Source: Acheta domesticus
Taxonomy: Eukaryota; Arthropoda; Insecta; Orthoptera; Gryllidae
Length of the DNA stretch: 64,000 bases
Reading direction: 5' to 3'
Assembly (NCBI GenBank): GCA_031308135.1
Contig: JAHLJT010009436.1
Span: forward strand, 162,251,683-162,315,682
Below, piece by piece: positions 11,210 to 22,971 of the stretch. The notes under the pieces are model-generated. The model was not told the DNA's origin. It ran no database searches and saw only the letters and a program-made list of their open reading frames with translations. A program made the position numbers and the translations under genes. Numbering within the stretch: the first letter of the stretch is position 1; each line of letters starts with the position of its first letter.

Positions 11210-11552
11210 GTAAGTAAATGTTTTATATTTTGTAATATGAAATTTTCTTAGATACTATGTTTTGCCATATATCAGTATTCATCAATATAGAAACAATTTC
11301 ACAGGAGCATGGCAGATGCAAAGTATAAAGGATCAGAAAACAATTTTACTGAGGTCTATCAATATTTATTATAATTTATCAATATTTTTAATAATTGTTA
11401 AATTTGATAATAGTTCTTTGACAACAAAATTACAACTTTCTTTTACATTATGCTAATATCAAATTTAATTCAAGTGTTTGTACCAATAAAATCATTGTAC
11501 CTATAAATCAGTAACTTGACAATAAACCTTACAAAAATTTTATTGTACTTAC

Positions 11553-11681
11553 CTGGCAATTCTCACGTTTCTCAGTACCTTAGCGTAAAAATTTGGGGTT
11601 GTTTTTGAAGAATTGTCCAACCATTACTGTGTCTATTTTGGGCAGGTTTCTACTATCCGCTTTCACAAAATGTGTCTCCAT
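11553..11681 (-). pseudogene. minus-strand first exon, nuclease-like, frame-broken
   Basis: From ATG at 11681 the minus strand reads METHFVKADSRNLPKIDTVM and continues VGQFFKNNPKF. After a one-base excess in a five-base run (11587-11591) it reads YAKVLRNVRIA up to a GTAAGT donor at 11552. From memory, the LPK.D..MV..FF..N.....A...V pattern resembles the start of uncharacterised insect proteins that also carry a YqaJ-type nuclease domain; that attribution is tentative. Without the shift a stop follows at once. Confidence 0.45.
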
Positions 11682-11837
11682 TTTAGAAAAATAAAATAAC
11701 TACCTAATTCACCATTAGCATGCAGTTGGCTTTTTTGGCAAAAAACTTTTAACACACAACGATCAAAGAAATTCCTTTCGCCTTACTTAGCTCGTGCTAC
11801 ACACGCGGAGATCAGCTTTAAGCGTGTTACATGCTTG

Positions 11838-11845
11838 TGACGTCA
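11838..11845. promoter_or_regulatory. CRE palindrome TGACGTCA, right end
   Basis: Perfect TGACGTCA about 155 bp upstream of the minus-strand start codon at 11681, mirroring the site at 10926 (gcttgtgacgtcacatg). It could be a shared promoter element or part of a subterminal transposase-binding repeat. Confidence 0.4.
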
Positions 11846-12255
11846 CATGAAATGCGGCCAATCACAGAGCGTTTTCGATCACGTGACTGAACCCTCAAGA
11901 ACATTAATTTTAAACGAATAATTTAATGTAGATAATGCACATTTTTTTAGCAAATATGTAAAAAAAGGCTTTAATGTGGAGTAATCTTCCAGAATGTCAG
12001 CAAGCCGACCTACATTTACAACACAGTCAAATAGCCTATTGAACTCTAAAATTGTTAAATTTTTGTTTAGAAAATTATTTGTTGACTATAATTATTGTAA
12101 AGATGAGAAAGTGCAATGTTAGTTAATATATATTACATATTTATTTTCTTAATATCCAATTTAATTGGCGTGTAATACTTAAAATATGTTTGACTTAGAA
12201 AATTGTCATGCTACTAAGTGCCATCTTGCAAATGTTTTGGACTGAACCTATAATA

Positions 12256-12872
12256 TTGGGTTGGTGCAAATGAAATGGCCGTTAAGAAATTGCAAATTAC
12301 AATGCTTCTTATTACTGAAACAAATTAAATATTGAATCAAAATAATTTCCATTCACTTCCACACCATTCTCCCACCGTGCAGGCATTCCGTTTTGAAAAA
12401 ATCTGGGGATCGTGAGTCAATACGCTTTATAAATGTTTTTTTTAATTGGTGCTTCTTCCTTGAAGTTTGTGCCCACTAAAAATGCATCCAGATGTCTGAT
12501 GAGGTGATAATCTGTTGATGAGATGTCTGGAGAATACCGAGGATGAAGGAGAATTTCAATGCCCAGCACGGCGAGTTTTTCAACAGTTTTTTGCTACGTA
12601 AGGTCTGGAGTTGTCGTGGAACAACAAAACTCTATGCCTATTAACTAATACTTTCTTTCCACCACTGACAACGTGAACACTGGAACACTGTGTTCACAAT
12701 AAACTGCAACAGCAAACTGTACACACAGGGGCCACTGAGAAATATGTCCTCTGTAGGACATATATGTTTACATGCGGCATATTTACAGAGTTATCTATCA
12801 GAAGAAAAAGTAATTTCTTGAGGAGAGAAATTCAAAGTAATAAAACCGGTCATTTCATTTGCATTAACCCAA
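12256..12872 (-). mobile_element. mariner relic, internally deleted
   Basis: The ends are ttgggttggtgcaaatgaaa and its near-complement (catttcatttgcattaaccc), flanked by TA on both sides (12254-12255 and 12873-12874). These are the TIRs of the mellifera/irritans type of mariner. The minus strand retains decayed pieces of the C-terminal transposase, for example PARWENGVEVNGNYF and, in another frame, the remains of the YSPD region. At 617 bp it is about half the usual length and cannot encode an active transposase. Confidence 0.85.
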
Positions 12873-12874
12873 TA

Positions 12875-14699
12875 CTTAATTGCATTTTCAAACTGATCAT
12901 TTCGCTGCGTCATCCGCTAAAAAATCGAACCTCCACCTGCAGATAAGTACTTTAAAGATCGTTGCAACACAAAAGGCAACGTCATTGGCTCGTTTAAAAA
13001 AATTGTTTCATATTAATTCTTTAAGATTACTTCGCCAATAGAAAGGAACTGTATACAAACGTAATTTAAACTACTTGTGCTAAAGCGGCGCAACGTTTCT
13101 CATATACATGACCGGTTATGTAACAAACATTATAATATTCCAAATTATGTCCTATGGACACTTCACTCATCATTTGAAATCTACACAAATGACGCAAAAC
13201 AGAATCGAATCTCTTGTGCTTTCGGGAACAGCTGCTATTTCTTACCACTCTGCAAAACAAACTGGATTAAATTAGAACCGTAACGGTATTCTCAGACTGA
13301 TATTGATTCAGACAAGTAAGGGAAATTTCACTTTCATTACTTCGAAGAGGCTCCGAACGCTTGAATGATTACATCTTATTTAGCGGAGAAGTCCCTTAAA
13401 GAGAAAGAAGTCAAAAAACTAAATACTCAGAGATAAGACTCCAACCAATATACTCCATTATCAATGCATGAAAATACAAACATATATTTTTGTTATTTGA
13501 ATATTATATCTGGAACAGTATAGAAAGATTGAGTGTTCGAAACTAATTATTTAAAGGAAATATGTCAACAAAAATGCGACAATCAAAACAAGCGTTTTAT
13601 ACAGCAACAAATATAAGTCGAAAGTCGGTTTCACTCGTTCGCTTGCTTGTTGCACTGTCTCGTTGGTTCGAGCCGCAGCGTCGAGTGGTCTGATGCGAGG
13701 TCGGTTGTGCTCACGATTACAAATAATAATTACCAAAAACTAGTAATATTTTTGAAAAATGTACGTAAAATTATTGAAACGTTTAGTATTGAGGACAAGA
13801 TAGCATTAAGACAAATCTCTCAAGGTTCAAAACATACCTAGTGGCTGACTCATAATATTCACTATCATAATTTTATCTTGATATCTTGCCTAGTAGCGAG
13901 TCGAATTGATTAAGGAAGCGACAGATCTGAGGATGACGACTAAACTGTATGATGCTGCTACTCTAATGAATAGGGGGTGGATTTTAATGAAATGCTATCT
14001 TATACAATGTTTTGTATTTTTTGTCGATCTCGACTGTCATTTTTTTACTTTTCCTGTCATTTTTAATGCATTTTTTCCTGATTTAATCGATTTTAGTATC
14101 ATTTTAATTGTGCTTGCTTCAAATATTTACGAGACGCAACAAATATTGTCCACAGAATCCCTGATTACCTATACCTGGTAGCTTATTCAATTTCTTTGCA
14201 CACAAGTTGCAATGTCAGCCATTGTATTTAATCTAAGGTTCAATTGACGCCTGTCAGCGCCATTGACGGTTCAGCTGATTGTGGGAATACGAAAGATATT
14301 TTCTGGTAAAGAATAGTCCAAATCAAAAGTTTGAAAGGTGAGTTCACTTGAACGATTACATCAGTAACATATCCAACAGCTTGTTCATCCGAACTGGTTT
14401 TGATCACATTTTTAGGACATTTTTAAAGCATTTTTAAGAGCATGTTATTGATCATTTTTGGCGATGTTTATGTCATCGAAATCCCCCTCACCTAATGAAT
14501 AAAATAATACTTAATAGCAATGGATGTTATCGGTACTATCGCTGCCATAATCCCTGCTTTCTCGCAGCTCCCTAGTTACCGCCTTAGTCACCATCGCGCA
14601 GTGGATAAGTATACCGAGTCTTCGATAAATTTAACGATCACGTTACAATAACGTTTCAGTGACCAACTTACACATTTTAGCGAATACGACCACGTTGAT
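12875..14699. other. no gene recognised
   Basis: AT-rich with scattered moderate-GC patches. Open frames at 13066-13283, 13551-13841 and 13906-14181 have no recognisable motif or splice context. Confidence 0.4.
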
Positions 14700-14719
14700 G
14701 ATACGAAGTCGTCGCTGCT

Positions 14720-15062
14720 TTTCGTTAAGTGTGAACCGCGTCCGCCGCCGCCGCGGCCGAGGGCGCTGGGGCGTGCCAGCGTCGGAGACCCCTTGAGCCC
14801 TAATGAGCGCACTTAAAGACGCGCCCGCCCCCGGCGGCCGGCGCGCGCCGAGTAAAATATGACGTCATTCGTCCCCGTCGCGCAAGAACGAAACGCGACG
14901 AATGGGCACGGGACGGGCCCCCTCCTGCGCGGTGTGCCCCGAGGGGCAGGACAGTGGGGTGACCGGTGGACCGGGGGATCTTCCAAGTTTCCCTTCGACC
15001 GGAATCGGGGGCTGAGGGTGGGGGAGACACACAGATTGGAACACGACGCCCCGCCTCGACCC
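14720..15062. promoter_or_regulatory. CpG-rich island
   Basis: About 340 bp of CpG-dense sequence (ccgccgccgcggccg; cggcggccggcgcgcgccg) with a CRE-like tgacgtca at 14859, in AT-rich surroundings. It may be a promoter, but no adjoining gene is recognised. Open frames on both strands here are expected from the base composition. Confidence 0.3.
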
Positions 15063-15069
15063 TAATTTT

Positions 15070-17340
15070 AAGACGTCAAAGGGTTCGGAATGAATAATGA
15101 CGGATCGTTATTTACAGAAGGGGGAAGTTTTGATGGGCCCCTTTTACGCGCGAGATACGTTTTTTAAAATCTTCATAATGCCTTATGTTTGCGCAAGGGT
15201 AAAGTTTCACTGTGATGAAGGCTGTTCTTCGAAGTATGTGCCTACGTTGACGAGAAAATAATATCGTATTATAAACAAAGGGGAAATCCATCCGAGTTTT
15301 TGTAATATTCTTCGTGTAAATATTATTGAAATACGCTCTTTTTTGAGTACTAACTTCTGAGACGCAATTGTAGGCTTTACGGCGTCATTATCTTGCGTTA
15401 CAAACGTGATAAGATACTAAGTTATTTAAAACACATCCTTATTATGTGCACATTAAACTTCTGGTTTCACAAACTCAATCTCCTGAAATTGCTTTTGGCC
15501 TCCGTGTTGCCTCTTCCTCCCCCTGTTTTTTACAACGGCCTATTACCGAAGGCAGTTGATGAAGTTTTCGATGTTGCTAAGCTGTAGATGAAGCGGTTTT
15601 CTTCCTTATTGTCTCCGGAGAGAGATTACAGAATGTAGTGGAGCATAAATTTAGGTTTTTCTGAGTCGTTTGTTATCCTTGTTCCTTGTTATTTTTTCTT
15701 TTTATTTTTCTTGTATTTTCTCCCTTATTTTATTTATTTTTATTTTATTTTTTCTTTCTCCTTTTATTTATATTTCGTCTCTTATTCTTTTGTCTCCTTA
15801 TGTCACATTATTATTTTTACTTTTCTATTTCTCCTCACCGTATCGTTATATGCAGGGCTTATGCTATGTTATTTTGCGACGTAGACATAGCGAGAGATTT
15901 GTAAAACTGTTTGTACACGTTTTATTTTGAAAAAGGAAAATTAAACAATAACAAAGACAAAAATAAAAACACTATTTCACTAATGTAACAATATCTTAAG
16001 AAAAATTGTCAACCTCATCGTCTTTCGCCTGATCTCTCACGAGAAAAGAATGGGTGAAGTTTTGTCTTACATTTTCCATCTTTTCACTATATATTTCTCT
16101 GTAAATGGATTGTACTTTTCGGAACAGACTCCGGCTCTCCATACCTTAATATTTTCCAAATGTTTCGAATTTTCGAGAATGGAGTCTCGTTATTGTCCAA
16201 AGTTCAGATAGAAAGTATGTTCTGTGTTATTGAAAGTACATTTTTTTAACAGAACAGTTTTTGTTGAATCTTTCATTCAGATGAAGAGGAAGAGGCATTG
16301 TGAAGCAAATTTAGGGCTATAGAACGGAATTATATAATTATGACTTAATTTTTATCGCTTGCATTGAGTAGCCAGAGTTCTCAAAGTTCAAATTTCAACT
16401 ATTACTTTCTTGTAAAGGAAGTAAACATCTTGGAAAATTCTGTAAAATGTGTTGCATATTATACATTGTAATGTTCGTGAAATAATATTCGTAATTCTCT
16501 CTCTATTGTTGAACGTGTATTTTCGAAAAAATCAGATAGAATTGAGTGTAGACATTATGACAGATGTTGTTGGGTATAATTGATCTCGTGTTGTTATATT
16601 TAATCGTAACATTCTCATAAATATTGCTTTTATTCTATAATAATTTTATTCTATAGATAAATATGACTCCCACAATTGAAACGATGGATTCAATTGTAGA
16701 TGATATCATGATGTGCAAATTTACCCATTATTTATTGCTTAAATATTAGTACGTAATTCTATTTATGATCACATTAAGCAAATCTCTTAGCCAAGATGGC
16801 GCCGTCACGTTTAGCATCAATGGGTTTGTGGGGCCTGCTGGATTAAATTCGACTGACCTGATCAGTAGTTTCTCTGATCACTTCGAGGCACATGTCGAAT
16901 CACTTGATTTGACTCTGCACTAGACTTGTGAATGCGGCTTCATTAGAGCTCTGTGATTGGTCAGTGATAGCGACGCGGGAAACTTTAAGGTATATTAACA
17001 TCAGGTATATTAATCTCCCGCAAACACGATTCTCACTTTGATTTCCAGCGGGTACTAGAGTTTTTGTATTAGTTGCCAGTAATACAATTCATACAAAATG
17101 ACTAACAAAGCTTGCATCAAATGAAACATTAAAATAATCTTATGTGTAATAGTTTGTAAAGGATTCTGAGAAATCAGTACTTTGATTAACAACAATTAAA
17201 AGGACGTCACAAGCAGGAAAAGAAATAAAATCCCGAGTTGGAATATTCTGCAAGCTTGCCTAAGTCAAACCTTCAAGTAGACTTTGCATTGCTGAATGTA
17301 TCTTCGTTACGGATCATATATTTTTATTGAAACTCTAAAT
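15070..17340. other. no gene recognised
   Basis: AT-rich, including a T-rich tract at 15700-15840 that creates hydrophobic open frames by composition. A short stretch near 16795 (ccaagatggcgccg) resembles a YY1-type site or initiation context, but no open frame follows it. Confidence 0.4.
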
Positions 17341-17349
17341 AGGAAATTA

Positions 17350-17630
17350 CATAAACAAGGGGCTGGCAACGTGAGCGAAAGGGCGCCGAGGGGGTGGGGG
17401 GCTATGACATGTGTAAGGGCACCTGAGCGCTGAGGAGGTTTGCAATGCGGCGGGGTAGACGTGGTCCTCGCACAGGAAACCCGTCGGAGAGGGAGGTGGG
17501 CGGAGCGGCGTGGCGCGAACTGCCGAGGCGCAGGGAGCGGGCGCAGAGTCAGGAAGGCGTGCATGCAGATTTTGTAAAGATGCAGGATATTCGAAAGTGT
17601 AACGAGGCTGGCAAAATTACGCTCTTTGTT
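17350..17630. other. GC-rich patch, coding status unclear
   Basis: A 280-bp GC-rich patch open on both strands (about 64 and 108 residues) without a recognisable motif. The arginine- and proline-rich translations are typical of GC composition, not of a gene. Confidence 0.25.
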
Positions 17631-17639
17631 CATGTGTAG

Positions 17640-19498
17640 CCAACACGAGTATTTTTTTCCCGTTTTGAACGTGTTATAACCCGCTTTCTGTCAGCACTTA
17701 CGGAAAACTTTTCAATATATAGAAAAACAATGAAATCAACGAAAACAGGTATAGGTGGGTGCAAGGTCGGTAAAGTCGGCCAAAAATAAAAATGCAGTCG
17801 AATTGTGTAAATTGGGTGCTTTTTTATTTCTCGCTTAATTTTTCTGTCTGAACAAATATATTCATTTCTTTTGTAAATAATAAACAACTTGTATGTTTCT
17901 GGAGTGTTTCTATGCTTACATAACGCAAATTTTTGCCTAGAAATCAATTTTTCAAACCAAATTTTGAGTGCTCATTGCAGCCCAACCATCCGGAATATCC
18001 ACGTAGTTTATTAGACAAAATATGCTTAGAATTGTCTTAAGGTAGTATGTTCGTTAAACGACCACGGTGAAATACCCCCCAAAAGTATTTTAAATTAAAG
18101 TAAAATCGCTGTTCTTCAAGTTGGTGAGAAGAAACTAGCCCCTTACCGGCCTAATTTTTGAATAAATTAAGTTTTAATTAGCACAGGCTCTTATGGAGAA
18201 ACTTTCGCGGGCATAGGTTTTTCCAAGATACCGGAGAAGTTATACGGTGAAAACTCGCTTTTTTTTATTCAGTACACAGTAAATTTTTTGAGGAATCAGA
18301 TGGTATTTAATTTAACCCACCTTACTGAGGAGTAATTAATAAAAAACTGTAGTGAAATTCATGGCAGCCGGAAGTGACGTTTCTCAGCCGACGAGGTTTG
18401 CGTCGCAAATCATGCTATTGACAGCACTGTTTCTCTTCGGGAATGATCGGAAAGGCGCTAAAATTCAAATTTTATATTCACGTCAAAACATTAGTCCAAA
18501 AAAACAACAACTAGTAATTCTAATAAAGAAAGGCGAATAATTTAATTGCTAACTGAAATTACTTATAAGCAATGAATATTAGGGTGTTGTGAACTGAAGA
18601 ACACAACTATTTGTACTACTCAACATAAAACTAGGATTTTATAGTCACAACTCTCACGTGTGGTTGCCAATTAGGGTGGACAGATTGTTCCACAAAGTTA
18701 TTGATACTCCTGCTGTGAACTAGTTATTACAAAGCCATATTAACTACTATTGTAGTATATGAAAATAGTGAATTATGTAGAAAAACTTCAATGAAAAAAT
18801 ATTTTATGCTTATGATCAGAAACAAATGAATTACTGCCTATAAAATAATTTCTGATGTGGAAAAATTTAGTTTGTACCTTTAAGAGCAAATTTAACTCAA
18901 AATTAAGAGAACTTACCTTTTTTTCACCACTTTTAGTCTTTAAACCTTCAAAGAGTTGAAATATATTCTATCCACTTAATAAAAAGTAATTCATAAAAAA
19001 ATAATCCAATACCATATAATTTATTGGATGAAATCATTTTAGAATGTCAGTTATTTCTTATGATACATGAAATGCGATACTTAAAATTTGAACAATTAAA
19101 TGAAATTCTCAGTGAAGATTCTCTTTTCTTATACTTTCCCTCATATTGACAAATTTATTTTTAATTCTTGAATCCATGTTCATTCTTTAAATTTAGAAAT
19201 AATAGTATAATAATCATAGTTTAACAAAAATTCTATTTAATTATTGTTAATTTAGTTTAAGTTAAATTAATTCTTGTTAATTTAATTAAATTCATGTTAT
19301 TAATTTTTTGTCTTCCACTATAAGTAAGTTTGCAATACTATTGTACCACTAAATGTAAGTTAGCAATACTAAATTTACAGATTCTCACATATCTTTTAAA
19401 AATAACAGCAGATAAAACTTTTATGATATAGCCAAATATATTACAAATTTTCAGAAAATACTGAGAGGCTACAGTACTTTTTCAGAAATTTTAATTAA
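17640..19498. other. no gene recognised
   Basis: AT-rich throughout. Nothing is supportable on either strand. Confidence 0.4.
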
Positions 19499-19765
19499 CT
19501 ATAAATGATGGGCAATATCTGGAAGAACATGGAAAGCATTGCCAATTTGTCTAACTTTCATTCCATGATACCACCCAATCTTTAAAAGTTGTTTTTGCCC
19601 CATTATTAAAAATGCATCTGACAAAGCTTTTGAAAGTAACCACTTATGTGAAATGCTGACAACTGGTTTACTAATAACTGAACACAATTGTTATGTGAAC
19701 AAATGATCACAGGGATTCAAATTGTCATGGGCCCAAGCAATAAACACATCTTCATTAAAATCACA
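19499..19765 (-). pseudogene. unrecognised coding remnant with one stop
   Basis: The minus strand reads CDFNEDVFIAWAHDNLNPCD, then a TAA (19691-19693), then in the same frame SISHKWLLSKALSDAFLIMG and KIGWYHGMKVRQIGNAFHVL, ending at a stop after DIAHHL. The rich residue mix (W, H, C, G, P) over 88 codons in one frame looks like real protein, not chance. I do not recognise the family. It could be the 3' end of an old transposon gene or a host pseudogene; an upstream acceptor with matching phase was not found. Confidence 0.4.
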
Positions 19766-19769
19766 TTAG

Positions 19770-21270
19770 CACAAACTAAAAAGCTCTGCTGAATGAAACA
19801 CATATTTTTAATTCAATATAATTTAATACCATAATTTACACAACAAAATTGAAGCAAGTATGAACTTTACATAAACAATATTCTTTGCATTGGAACTTTT
19901 TATATTAATAATGTTGTACACATGAAATGAAGAAGTCATAGTTGGCTGAATAAAATTCTGTTACAAAATAATGCAAATGTAAATAACAATTTTTTCCCCA
20001 TAAAAAGAGAGGTTTCAAAAATATGCCAATTGAATTATGTAGGAAACGTGGAAAAATTAACAAATCACAGTTGTCGATATACATTTTTAAACATTTACAC
20101 ACCAAATAAGAAACAAATTAAATACAATGAAAACAAGATGAATAGGCTCTTTAATCCATGATCGTTAATTCATTAACAATATACATTCTACTAAAGCAAT
20201 AAATACTTCATTAATTAAAGAATTACAGGAAGTAAATACATTTAATAATGATAATTTATCAGAGTATCAGCATTCACTCCATGCATCACAGGGTAAATGA
20301 ACAAAAATCACTCTGGAGATGGGAGACTACTATAATCATGGGTTCATGTTAGTAATTTTTTTTTTAGATTAATTCCAAACTTAGAAACCAGTTTTCAACA
20401 CCAAAATGAGAATGAAAGCAAACATAATTTTAAAATATTGCCATCCAGAAACAACAATTCTGAACAAAAGCACATTAAAGTATTTTCCAAAAAGCAGCAT
20501 GCACACCACTCAAAATCAATAATTGTTAATTTTCATTATTAAAACACTCATAACAATTCAAAAAACTAAATATTTAAACAAAACCAGTCTTCACAAATAC
20601 TGCAACTAAGTACTGTATGATTACAGTACGCGATTCTTCAAATACCAACACCAAAAATTTTGCCTTTGCATAACAATACATTAATAGCAAATATTTAAAG
20701 ATGAGCATCATCTTCCTCAGAGTCCTAAAGTCACAAAACATCAATCGCCATAGGCAATGATGCACCGAGTGTGAGAACTCAGTCAGTATGCACAGTATAA
20801 TAGGCAGAATGCATTGGCAATTAAAAATTAATTTTTTAGTCAAAATTAAAACAGTAATTGTTCTTGATTTTCATAAGTTCCAAAATGTAACAAAACCATA
20901 GACAACCCACACATGGCCCAAATAATGGCACAGTATTCTTTCAATGTCTATGTGCATTGGAAAGTAGTAATTTTAAATAATTTTCAATACAAATATTGAA
21001 ATTAATACTATAAACAAATACAAACATACAAAGTACACATATTCACAAAAATAATAGATGCAAAATAAAGTATGGGAATACTTGAAATTCATATTGGATC
21101 ATATTAATAATCGATTTCAATTAGTGCAAATCAACATAGCCCTGGCATATGCAATAACACAACAGGAAAGACTTGCCAATTTTGATGGCCTGCAATGTAT
21201 TTACATTCCTAATTTTTCCAGTTATTTAAGAATCCCAGAAAAATAAGTAAATGATGAAATAAAATATCAC
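19770..21270. other. no gene recognised
   Basis: AT-rich. The open frame on the minus strand at 20574-20843 has no recognised motif. Confidence 0.4.
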
Positions 21271-21682
21271 CTGGAGAAAGTTGCAAGTTTTAACTTCCTG
21301 GAATACATGTCAAACGGAAGTAAAAATCTACAGGAGAAAATTGATAGAGAAATTCATGAACAGAACATTCTTAGGAATTCTAAAACAGAAATAAGGTTTA
21401 AATTCTACAAAGTTATATTTCCCAACATGCCTACATGGAAGTGAAAATCAACTTTGACCTAGAAAGATCACCCAAGACCACAAAATGCTGAATTGATATT
21501 ACTGAGATCAGTAACTTGTTTAGACTATCAGACTAAATATGTACACATGAAGAAACAGTCCAGAAGACTGAATTTACTGAAATTCCTTGTCCAACATATT
21601 GGAAGGACGCAGGACAAAAATCAGGCAATGAGAATTTTACAGTTCCATCCACAAAGAAATCCTGAGCGCCTGAGGAAGTGAT
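21270..21682 (+). pseudogene. non-LTR retrotransposon C-terminal relic
   Basis: The plus strand, in more than one frame and with several stops, keeps the order of the region downstream of LINE reverse transcriptase: KVASFNFLEYMSNGSKNLQE (the F-Y-L-G-x-x-I-S region), IRFKFYKVIFPNMPTW (Y-K-x-x-x-P-T-L-L-Y-G region), then LILLRSVTCLDYQTK, VQHIGRTQDKNQAM and LQFHPQRNPERLRK. These match the pattern seen in many insect LINE-derived proteins. Reverse-transcriptase motifs themselves are not present here, so it is a truncated, decayed 3' portion. Confidence 0.55.
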
Positions 21683-21721
21683 AGAAAGAGCAGAGACAAA
21701 CTACCTGTATACCTGTACAAA

Positions 21722-22345
21722 CTAGTGGTGCTACAGAATGGCACAGACTTTCCCGCATTAGTTTTCTATTTCCTTTGGTCTCGGCTAGCTATTCCAACTT
21801 GACACATACTCTTCCCACCTGCCATCTATCGCCGCCCAAACTACATTTTTTTGACATTTTCTTAATTTATCGGTTTCCTAATAGTAGACCGGGAAAATTA
21901 TTGTAAGAATATTAAAGAACTGTAAAACCCCGTCCTAAATGACAATTTTCTTTGAAAAATTTGGAGGCGTTTTTAAGAAAATGGCGTTTAAGCGCTACTT
22001 TAAATGTGAAATTTGAGGCTCTATTTCACAGAGATTTTTTAAATTTCGAATAACTTCATTTGAAGTCATTTGAAGCACCTTTACTCACAAATACAATACG
22101 GTTTCCAAATTGCTGTAAATGCGCACATGAATGGTGTGAAAGATCTTTCAAAAAAATTACATTTGTGTAATTTTTGTAAAAACAAAAAAATAACCCAAAA
22201 TGAACTTTACGTCATATTAAAGAGTTCAACCTTATGTCAATAACACTATCCGTTCCAAAAGTTTGAAGAAAAAATTTGGAGCCGTTTAGTAATATACCAA
22301 TGTATATTACTCCGTATATATATTGTGTATATGGGAAAGTAAAAA
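21722..22345 (-). mobile_element. Helentron-like non-autonomous element, short copy
   Basis: Read on the minus strand, the 5' end is acttacccatatac-like (plus strand atatgggaaagtaa at 22330-22343), and the 3' end is a subterminal inverted copy (actttcccg) followed by the hairpin-forming gtgccattctgtagcac and terminal cactag, then T. A 5' terminal inverted repeat, a subterminal 3' partner and a 3' hairpin are the structure described for Helentrons/HINEs. The body is AT-rich and contains the recurrent motif ttgaagaaaaaatttggagc. Probably an internal-deletion derivative of the longer copies. Confidence 0.6.
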
Positions 22346-22463
22346 AGGAGGGAAAATTCTACACTATCTGGTAATTAATTGAAGAGGCTTGGATAGGTTG
22401 AAAACACAGCTATGAATGGAAATGCAAAAGACTAAGAAATCTATAACAGACCCATGAAAAATG

Positions 22464-22971
22464 TTAAAGGGGTAAACTTATGTTTTCTTCATCTACCAAT
22501 TTTTCAATGAAACTGGAAATTTTTTCCACAATTTTCTTGTTCATTGTTGCTCTCGGTTTCCCATTTACACATATTCCTAAACAGGCTGCTACACCTTCTC
22601 TGCCATTTTCTAGAAAAACCTTCTTTAATTCTCTCACTGTCAAACCTTGCCGAGCCATTTTTTTCAACATACGAGTTGACACTGTTGTTTTCAGAGGCCT
22701 CTACAGAGGCAAATTTTCCCGCTCCTTGTTGCACAAGGCTTCATTTTCAAAATAAGCTTTTGTGGACAAAGCCTGTCGTTTCAAATCATCGTCAACAATA
22801 TTAAAATGATCTAAAAGACCTTTCAAGAGTATGCAATCTGCTTCTGCATTATGCGCTCTGGAATGAATTGCCTCCCATTCATCTCCTATTAGAAAATGCT
22901 TGGCTAAAACGACTAATTTACCTATTTTCCCTGGCGAAGTAAAGGAATGGTATCAGTGAATCCAAACAAAA
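22464..22971 (-). pseudogene. DEDDh exonuclease, C-terminal half of the Mutsu-exonuclease protein
   Basis: The minus strand begins GFTDTIPLLRQ, shifts frame at the G run 22929-22931, and continues GKIGKLVVLAKHFL, then IHSRAHNAEADCILLKGLL. The H-x4-D in AHNAEAD is the ExoIII motif of DnaQ-like 3'-5' exonucleases. After one in-frame TAG (22701-22703) the tail reads STRMLKKMARQGLTVRELKK and NGKPRATMNKKIVEKI, as in the C-termini of PML-like exonuclease proteins. It continues the open frame that stops at 25311; the two halves were separated by the Helentron-like insertion 22972-25313. Frame break plus stop mean this copy is probably inactive, unless these are assembly errors. Confidence 0.7.

Larger units (their letters stand above)
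10741..12040. mobile_element. TIR element carrying THAP and nuclease-like first exons
   Basis: aataggctatttgac at 10741-10755 is repeated exactly as its reverse complement at 12026-12040. A TA target site inside this (10743-10744 and 12037-12038) is possible. Subterminal CRE palindromes occur near both ends. A THAP exon on the plus strand starts near the left end, and a minus-strand exon starts near the right end, so both point towards the centre. The middle is short and non-coding, so this is probably an internally deleted copy of a larger two-gene element. Confidence 0.65.

Noticed and set aside
13655..13680. ggttcgagccg as a tRNA B box
   Set aside because: No A box or tRNA stems around it.
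15670..15930. Highly hydrophobic open frames suggesting a membrane protein
   Set aside because: The sequence is a T-rich low-complexity tract; Phe/Leu/Ile runs follow from composition.
22504..22804. Plus-strand and alternative-frame open frames at the exonuclease C-terminus
   Set aside because: They are shadows of the minus-strand exonuclease tail, which has recognisable motifs.
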